Source: Bacillota bacterium (lineage in GTDB: Bacteria > Bacillota > SHA-98 > UBA4971). From it: DNA of 34,133 nucleotides. Of this stretch, positions 27,909-34,133 are shown in pieces (within the stretch, counting starts at the first letter, position 1; each line of letters starts with the position of its first letter). The stretch covers positions 1 through 34,133 of the forward strand of contig DUVA01000207.1 in assembly GCA_012841305.1 (NCBI GenBank), in the 5' to 3' direction. The position numbers and the translations under genes are program-made. The notes beneath the pieces were generated by a model, which ran no database searches, was not told where the DNA came from, and saw only the letters and a list, made by a program, of their open reading frames with translations.

Positions 27909-28241
27909 ATGGGATATAACGCCGTATTTGTAGTGCTTCCCAGAGGCACCGCAGAACATGTCATGAATGTAGCTAAGGAAGCGGGCGCACAGGGAGGAAC
28001 AATACTCCTTGCAAGAGGCACAGGTGCCCAGGAAGCGAAAACGTTTTTAGGACTTACTGTAGACATAGCAAAAGAGGTCCTTTTCGTCCTTATAGATGAA
28101 AAGGACACTGAAAGAATACTGAAAGCCATAGTTGAAGCAGGCCATCTCGAGAAACCCGGAACAGGCATTGCGTTCGTCATGAGCGTAGACAAAACAGTCG
28201 GCCTCATCACCAGGGATAGTATCAAGCCTGTTAACGAATAG
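27909..28241 (+). CDS. P-II family nitrogen regulator-like protein
   Basis: 110-aa ORF (MGYNAVFVVLPRGTAEHVMNVAKEAGAQGGTILLARGTGAQEAKTFLGLTVDIAKEVLFVLIDEKDTERILKAIVEAGHLEKPGTGIAFVMSVDKTVGL) immediately downstream of the DUF1538 gene. Confidence 0.85.
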   Translation: MGYNAVFVVLPRGTAEHVMNVAKEAGAQGGTILLARGTGAQEAKTFLGLTVDIAKEVLFVLIDEKDTERILKAIVEAGHLEKPGTGIAFVMSVDKTVGLITRDSIKPVNE

Positions 28242-28273
28242 ACCGGGAATACATATCGCTTACCTGTATTGGT

Positions 28274-28990
28274 CTAAACTGAGGTCTTGCCTCCTCCTCT
28301 GAGCACTAACGCGTTCAGCTCACGAATAAGAGGCCTAATCCTGGAATCAGTCGCCCTGCGCTGCAGGAGTTCAGTGGATGAGGCTGATCTCTTCCAATAC
28401 AGCTCGTTAGCGGCGTCGTCCGGGTTCACCTTCGCCCCTTCCAGAGAGAACCCTATGAATGCGCCTTTGCTCATTGAGTAACTGTAGATTGCAGCCTTAA
28501 GCTCGATATCTGTTCCGGCTTCCAAATGACGGCCGAGAGGGCCTGCTGCTACAGTCAAGTCACCACCCAGGGTGAAGCTGCCTTCCTCGAAGCTCTTCAT
28601 ACCTCGTTCATTTGTAATAACAAGGACAAGAGCGGTAGATTGCACACCAATCTGGAGGCCGTAAGAAAGCCCTGTCATTTCCACAAAACCTGGACCGTAC
28701 CATTGTCCTGTTGCCGAATTCCTCTTCAATACAACTCCTTTGCCGTGTCTTGCCCCCAGCATCAGACCGGCTTTGACTACTGACGGGAATATCGCCACTC
28801 CCTTGGCCCTGGCCAGAAGATCGGACATAGTACCGCAGTCTTCCTGGGCCGACATTTCCTGTAGCACATTTAGCGCGTCTTCAATGCGAGTCTCCGGAAC
28901 GGTTGAAGCTTCAGCGCCAAAGACTAAGCCTGCCAGTAATAGGATCACACTGAGACATGCCAACAGGTTGCATGCAGCCTGTTTCTTCAC
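28274..28990 (-). CDS. SYLF (YSC84-like) lipid-binding domain protein, exported
   Basis: 238-aa ORF with N-terminal signal-like segment (LLACLSVILLLAGLVFGAEA) and SYLF features (LLARAKGVAIFPSVVKAGLMLGARHGKGVVL, GLSYGLQIGVQSTALVLVITNERGM). Confidence 0.88.
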   Translation of the reverse strand: MKKQAACNLLACLSVILLLAGLVFGAEASTVPETRIEDALNVLQEMSAQEDCGTMSDLLARAKGVAIFPSVVKAGLMLGARHGKGVVLKRNSATGQWYGPGFVEMTGLSYGLQIGVQSTALVLVITNERGMKSFEEGSFTLGGDLTVAAGPLGRHLEAGTDIELKAAIYSYSMSKGAFIGFSLEGAKVNPDDAANELYWKRSASSTELLQRRATDSRIRPLIRELNALVLRGGGKTSV

Positions 28991-29247
28991 CGGGCAACCC
29001 TCCTCCTTGAGGTTAATGGACGCAAAGAACTGTCTGATAGAATTCTATCAGATAATCTCCAAATTGAGAACATTAGCCTTTGGCAATTCCTTCCCAGCTC
29101 AGCCAAGCCGGCTTAGCTAAATGGCTTAGTTATGCCAGCTTGACCATACGGCTTGGCTTTTGTGTTGTCCGGTTACACGTCAAATATGCCAAATGTTCCT
29201 AGCGTACGGGACTTCTTTCGGTCCATCGAGTCAGCAAAATGCCAGAC

Positions 29248-29304
29248 AGACATGGGACTGACGCACGCATCAGGCATGCTACATGCGCACATCAGTCCCT
29301 GTCT
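29248..29304. terminator. Long imperfect stem-loop downstream of the envelope operon
   Basis: AGACATGGGACTGACGCACGCAT (29248-29270) pairs with ATGCGCACATCAGTCCCTGTCT (29283-29304). No long U-run seen. Confidence 0.5.
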
Positions 29305-29322
29305 CGTATTTGTGTCTTTAGT

Positions 29323-30840
29323 TCACCACACGACTTTGGCGCCGGCAAACACAGACTTGCTAATTGACAGATTGCCGAACTCAGTAGCCTCCTCACCGAG
29401 TAGGAATGTAGTTCCAATCCAGGCGCTGAGCATAGGATTCACCTTATAGGTATACCTGGGCACAATAAGCCCGCTCTTATCACGCAAATTGCAGATGTTC
29501 ATGAGCTCAATCTGATGATCATCATGTATCGTAGCGCGGCCGACTGCAGCTAAATAGTGGCCTGCCTTGGCTTTTTCACCTGGCATCCTATACGGTGAAA
29601 GCAACGAACCGCTGCCATTATACATGTACTGTCCCATGACATAGTATTCACTTGCGCTCCCGAACATCCGGTCCGCGCCCACTACTGCCCGGAGGTAGGG
29701 GTCGTTGGTCGACATGGCGATATTTCCCTCAGCGTCAAGCTCTTTTACCTTATCCGGCCATGTGTAGCTTCCTTCGCCCCAAAAGGTGTACGGACCCCAT
29801 GTACCGCTTGCAGCAGCGCCGAGCGCAGTTGCCTTGCGGTATGCTGCCTTAGGATAAATATCCATGTAAACATCTAATTGGGGAATGGGGACTGCCGGCA
29901 CAACCTCCATTGATGGGACAGTCTCGACCCAAAGAACAGGTGTATCCTCCCACCCGCGAAACCCGCTGAGGTATAGGTCCCACATTCCGAAGTTCATGCC
30001 TGCCCGTCCAGCTAATTCCAGACGGTCTGTGAATGAATTCGGAGGCTTGGCGGAAAACTCAGGTGAAGTCAGACGTACTTCTGCGTTCCTTATACTTTCG
30101 GCTAACTGCACTTCAATGCCAGGTATGCCCGACATCTCAGGAGGTAATAGTGGCAACATGGCCCCAGCTAACGCCTCAGCTGCTCCCGGGGCCTGCAATC
30201 CCGCTTGGACGCCATAACCAATGCCGCCCAAGATTTCCGCATGATACTCTTCCGGCAACGGCACCCCTTGGAGCCTCGGGTTCAGCACTAATACCATGCC
30301 AACATCAGCTGACATATGCTTCCATGACGGATATGCTGATACATACACAGCAGGCACAGGCAGCCCGGTAAGTTCCGTAAGCCCTCCTTGGGTCAAAGTA
30401 GCCATAGACGGCAGTGGGTTGACATAGCTTGTGGGATTGAATCCATAAGCAGTCCCCCACGACACCAGCTGCTGGCCAAGGCGCAAGTCAAACAGATCAT
30501 GATAGATATCAGCATATGCCTCATCCAGCTCAAGCCATTTGCCTTCAGATGCCTTATGGTTATACCAACCCTTGACAGATACGTGAGCATGTCCGTCAAT
30601 CCCTGCTCCCGCCCTCCTCAAGTCCTGGTCCAGTGAAAGCTTATACCTTGTAATGCCGAGAGAGAGTTCTCCCTCAGTCAGAAACCAATTCACCGTCTGC
30701 TCGGCCTCTCCGGAAAGACTGAGCCCTGTGGGCCCTAACTCCATCCCACATGCGACGCCGGATGACAGTCCTAATGCTAATACAGCACAAATGAGAATAG
30801 ATATCATACTCTTGAATCTAAGCATTCTTCTGGATTTCAT
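29323..30840 (-). CDS. Putative outer-membrane beta-barrel protein (DUF1302-like)
   Basis: 505-aa ORF with signal peptide-like N-terminus (MISILICAVLALGLSSGVACG), DLFDLRLGQQLVSWGTAYGFNPTSYVNPL, alternating beta-like segments, C-terminal residues SVFAGAKVVW ending in Trp. Confidence 0.65.
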   Translation of the reverse strand: MKSRRMLRFKSMISILICAVLALGLSSGVACGMELGPTGLSLSGEAEQTVNWFLTEGELSLGITRYKLSLDQDLRRAGAGIDGHAHVSVKGWYNHKASEGKWLELDEAYADIYHDLFDLRLGQQLVSWGTAYGFNPTSYVNPLPSMATLTQGGLTELTGLPVPAVYVSAYPSWKHMSADVGMVLVLNPRLQGVPLPEEYHAEILGGIGYGVQAGLQAPGAAEALAGAMLPLLPPEMSGIPGIEVQLAESIRNAEVRLTSPEFSAKPPNSFTDRLELAGRAGMNFGMWDLYLSGFRGWEDTPVLWVETVPSMEVVPAVPIPQLDVYMDIYPKAAYRKATALGAAASGTWGPYTFWGEGSYTWPDKVKELDAEGNIAMSTNDPYLRAVVGADRMFGSASEYYVMGQYMYNGSGSLLSPYRMPGEKAKAGHYLAAVGRATIHDDHQIELMNICNLRDKSGLIVPRYTYKVNPMLSAWIGTTFLLGEEATEFGNLSISKSVFAGAKVVW

Positions 30841-30897
30841 CTAAACTTGTCCTCCCCTCTGATCATAGAGAGTCTAGTGATGACATTGCGGAATGCC

Positions 30898-31737
30898 TTA
30901 ACGTCTGCGCAGGTAACGCACAGTGAAATACTCGTCAGGCACATCCGCCTCAGACGCCTCCATAATCTTGATTATCGTCTTTGTGCCTGCCAAAACATCA
31001 CTCATCACAACTTGAGACGGCTCCCACTTCCCCTTTGTGTTCTTTTTCCACCCTGATGTATCAAGGGATTTTCTTAGCTTATCCCCGCGGCCATAGAACT
31101 CTACCCTAACCGGGATAGACTCATCCTGCCATACCCACATCTTCACGAACGTATATTCACTCTTTGCCTTGGGAGTAAGCTGAAGCACATAGCACTTATG
31201 CCCGTCGAACGTATCGTCATCCAGCCTCTTGGACTCATAGTCTTCCTTATATGTAGCTGTTCCCGATATTTCCTCATATGTAAAGTCAGTCCCCATGAAC
31301 TTCGTTTGCATTTCCTGAGCTGCGATTCTTCTTTCTTTTCCAAGGGCGGGCATGAAAAGCCATATCTCAGAATCCTTGCCATCCGGTTTCGTTATGCTAA
31401 GCAGCTTTGTACCTGCGACATCCGCCGGCTGCAGGTATTCAAGTAATTGTTTCTCTGTATCATCAGCGTCTGTCTTCCTATAGATCTGCAGTGTATTACT
31501 TCTCTGTTGACCGCGTTTACTCTCAGTTATGAGCTCAATCTTAGCTGAACCGCTCCCTACGAGTAGCGCTGTGCCTTCAACTTCGTCCAAGATCTGCCTA
31601 GCGGTAAGCTCTGCGCCATGCACGTTACAAGGCATGACCAAGATACACATGCTAAGCACCGCCAGCAACACCCACGCATCTCTAATCTTAGGCCCGCTCA
31701 AGCGCGATAGCCTTCGTGCCTTATTTGCCGGGTTCAT
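30898..31737 (-). CDS. LolA-like outer membrane lipoprotein-sorting protein
   Basis: 279-aa ORF with signal-like N-terminus, LTARQILDEVEG, LLEYLQPADVAGTKLLSITKPDGKDSEIWLFMPALGKERRIAAQEMQTKFMGTDFTYEEISG. Confidence 0.82.
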   Translation of the reverse strand: MNPANKARRLSRLSGPKIRDAWVLLAVLSMCILVMPCNVHGAELTARQILDEVEGTALLVGSGSAKIELITESKRGQQRSNTLQIYRKTDADDTEKQLLEYLQPADVAGTKLLSITKPDGKDSEIWLFMPALGKERRIAAQEMQTKFMGTDFTYEEISGTATYKEDYESKRLDDDTFDGHKCYVLQLTPKAKSEYTFVKMWVWQDESIPVRVEFYGRGDKLRKSLDTSGWKKNTKGKWEPSQVVMSDVLAGTKTIIKIMEASEADVPDEYFTVRYLRRR

Positions 31738-31760
31738 AACTACATCACCGTCCTGAAGGT

Positions 31761-34106
31761 TTATTTACTTGCCTCTGTTGAGGTCTTATCCCGAAAAAAC
31801 ATCTTCATACCCCTTATGTGTCTGGGGTCTATGAGTCGAAGGACTGCAGGAAGGAAAACAAGCGCTCCCAGTCCCGACGTAAACATCGTCCCTGCCACCA
31901 ACATGCCGAAAATCGATATGGCTCGGAACGTTGAGAACACAAGCAAGCCGAAGCCTAACATCAAGGTGAATGCATTGAAGAAAATCCCACGGCCGGTTGA
32001 AGTTATAGTGGCCCTCAGCGCATCGCTCTGGCCTTTGCCGTTTCGGAGTTCATAGCGATACCTGCTTGTCAAGTGAATTGAGTAGTCAACGCCGATTCCA
32101 ATGCTTATGCCTGAGATCATTATCGTCACAACATCCAATGGTATATGCATGTAGGACATGAACCCGAAATTGATCAAAACACTGACACAAAGCGGAATTA
32201 GACAGAGGAACCCGATAATCGCAGATCCTGAGATAACAGAGACGACAAGCCACACTCCGAGAGCTGAAAGGATAAGGCTCTTCGTCTGGTCGTCCATGAA
32301 TTTATCCATCATCCTCAGCATCACTTTAGGAAGGCCGACGACTTTGGTGTCAATCCCGGTACCTCTGAATTCCTCGTCAGCGATAGCGTCTACTTCATCG
32401 ATAATTCCTCCGAGTTCAGATGTGGGCACGTTCGCTGCTCTGGCGCTTACCAACGCTTTCTGGAAATCATAACTCACCATGGAGTCCAGTCCGCTTCCCC
32501 CTTGCATCGTGAAGAGGAGAAGTTCTTGGGCAACTGCCTCACGCGTGGACGGAATCGAATAGTAGGCCGGATCATCGGCATTGAGAGCCTTGTTGACATT
32601 GCGCACCAACTCTGCAATGGAAGATGCATGGCTCAACCTGTCAACTTCGCCCATCCTGTCCTGGAGCCTTGCCATGCGATCCAGCACGTCCGGCTCCTTG
32701 ACACCGTCGTACTCACCGGTATCCACCAACACGCTAAGACTGTAAGTCCCGCCAAACAGGTCTTCCACCAAACGTGTGCCCAGGACTGCGGGGCTGTCTT
32801 GCCTGAAGTATTGCATCCAGTTGGTTTCCACCTTCAGACCTGGAATAGCTACGGCGAAAATGAGAGTTACTGCCAGCACAACCAATATGACTCTGTCAGG
32901 TCGAGTTACTACTAAGGAGGCAGCGGACTCTAACAGGCGGCTCAGGAAGGACTTGCGGTTTTGCCTCGCTAAAGGAACGCGGTTGGATTCAACGCGTCTG
33001 CTTTCATGTCGACTTCCCAGAATCAGCAAGGCCGGAACGCACGTCAAGGTAATCAGCAAGTTGATCATGATACCTGCTGCTGCAAATATCCCAAATGTCC
33101 TTACAGGGCTTATAAATGACGTAGCGAAAGATGCAAATCCCACGGCTGTAGTTAGGCTGGTCATAGATACCGGACCTGTTAATTCCTGTATCACCTGCTC
33201 TATTGCGTCTTCCGGGGATCTGCCTTTGCCGTGTTCTTCATGGAAACGGTTCAATATGTGGATTCCTGCTGCGCTACCCATTGATACTAGGATAATCGGC
33301 AGAATCATGGATACTATCGTGATGTCGTAACCAAGGACAGCCATCAGGCCTATGGTGCACGCCAGGCTCATTAGAATACTGGCTATGAGAGTCGCTACAT
33401 CAAACATACTCCCGAAACTCATGTATAAGGACGCAACGACCACCACTAAGGAGAGGGGAAAGAGAATTCTAAGGTCACGGAGCATGTTATTTGTGGCTAT
33501 GTAACCAAGATACACCTCGCCAATGACATATATTTCCTCACCGGGCACTTTTTCCTGAAAAGCAACGGACTCGATATCTCTCGCAAGATCCCGAGATTCC
33601 AGTGAAGTTGCGACTCCGGGTTCTAATGTAATGAATATCGCAAGCGCGTCTCCATCATCAGATACCATGGCGGATCCCTGAGGACTGTCCTTCAGCGCCA
33701 TTTTAAACTCTTCAATTTCCTCCTCAGTTTCCGGTGTTCCGTACGCGACAGGCGAGATTTCAAGGCCAAATTCATCGCCTCGGATGATTTGAGCATTCAA
33801 GGGAGTCACCACGTCCTCGACTCCTGGCAAATCTATTATCCGATCTGCAATCCGCTGTACTTTCGCAAGGGTCTCCTTTGTATATACGTTTCCTTTGATG
33901 GCTACCATCATCATATCCTGAGACCCGAAATCTTCCACGGTTTCTATGAGATCCTGAATTACCGGATCATCCTTAGGCACCATAGACTCTGTATCTACTT
34001 TTAGATCTACTCCTCGGATGTTGATCCCGAGCAAAAGAGATACTATACAAAGAACCACTAAGACAGCTACGGGATGCCTGGCAATAATATCTGACAGTCT
34101 TTTCAT
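31761..34106 (-). CDS. RND superfamily (MMPL/HpnN-like) transporter
   Basis: 781-aa ORF with N-terminal TM, large loop, two TM bundles (LRILFPLSLVVVVASLYMSFGSMFDVATLIASILMS; MISGISIGIGVDYSIHLTSRYRYE). GGAGGG upstream of the start. Confidence 0.9.
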   Translation of the reverse strand: MKRLSDIIARHPVAVLVVLCIVSLLLGINIRGVDLKVDTESMVPKDDPVIQDLIETVEDFGSQDMMMVAIKGNVYTKETLAKVQRIADRIIDLPGVEDVVTPLNAQIIRGDEFGLEISPVAYGTPETEEEIEEFKMALKDSPQGSAMVSDDGDALAIFITLEPGVATSLESRDLARDIESVAFQEKVPGEEIYVIGEVYLGYIATNNMLRDLRILFPLSLVVVVASLYMSFGSMFDVATLIASILMSLACTIGLMAVLGYDITIVSMILPIILVSMGSAAGIHILNRFHEEHGKGRSPEDAIEQVIQELTGPVSMTSLTTAVGFASFATSFISPVRTFGIFAAAGIMINLLITLTCVPALLILGSRHESRRVESNRVPLARQNRKSFLSRLLESAASLVVTRPDRVILVVLAVTLIFAVAIPGLKVETNWMQYFRQDSPAVLGTRLVEDLFGGTYSLSVLVDTGEYDGVKEPDVLDRMARLQDRMGEVDRLSHASSIAELVRNVNKALNADDPAYYSIPSTREAVAQELLLFTMQGGSGLDSMVSYDFQKALVSARAANVPTSELGGIIDEVDAIADEEFRGTGIDTKVVGLPKVMLRMMDKFMDDQTKSLILSALGVWLVVSVISGSAIIGFLCLIPLCVSVLINFGFMSYMHIPLDVVTIMISGISIGIGVDYSIHLTSRYRYELRNGKGQSDALRATITSTGRGIFFNAFTLMLGFGLLVFSTFRAISIFGMLVAGTMFTSGLGALVFLPAVLRLIDPRHIRGMKMFFRDKTSTEASK

Positions 34107-34133
34107 TATCCCTTCAACCCTCCGCCTTTGCTA

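Noticed and set aside
32776-33330. 184-aa plus-strand ORF
   Set aside because: Antisense inside the MMPL transporter gene.

Overview
The 34 kb window is almost entirely coding and looks like chromosome from a Bacillota-type bacterium. From left to right it holds: a pyruvate/2-oxoacid:ferredoxin oxidoreductase operon (porC-D-A-B, porB truncated at the left edge); a CBS-PAS-HD signalling protein; a run of PLP-related genes (patB/malY-like aminotransferase, pdxS, glyA); an SppA/SDH-type membrane serine protease; a HerA/DUF853-like ATPase; a ~0.55 kb non-coding array of degenerate 19-bp palindromes (~33-bp period) next to a tRNA-Ala(CGC); lysS-greA; a conserved pair (HTH regulator plus 'quinate 5-dehydrogenase'-like protein); a single ORF fusing HflX GTPase to a tRNA-dihydrouridine synthase; an ABC-2 exporter with a long leader; coaX; a GDT1/UPF0016 half-protein; an operon of two ECF-like S components, a THEP1 NTPase and a SAM methyltransferase; tex; a DUF1538 transporter with a P-II protein; a SYLF protein; and an envelope module (MMPL/RND, LolA-like, beta-barrel-like) suggesting a diderm envelope. 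The items most worth follow-up are the palindromic array at 11291-11825, the HflX-Dus fusion, the envelope module, and the orphan ECF-S/THEP1/methyltransferase operon. All product names come from reading the translations, with no database search.
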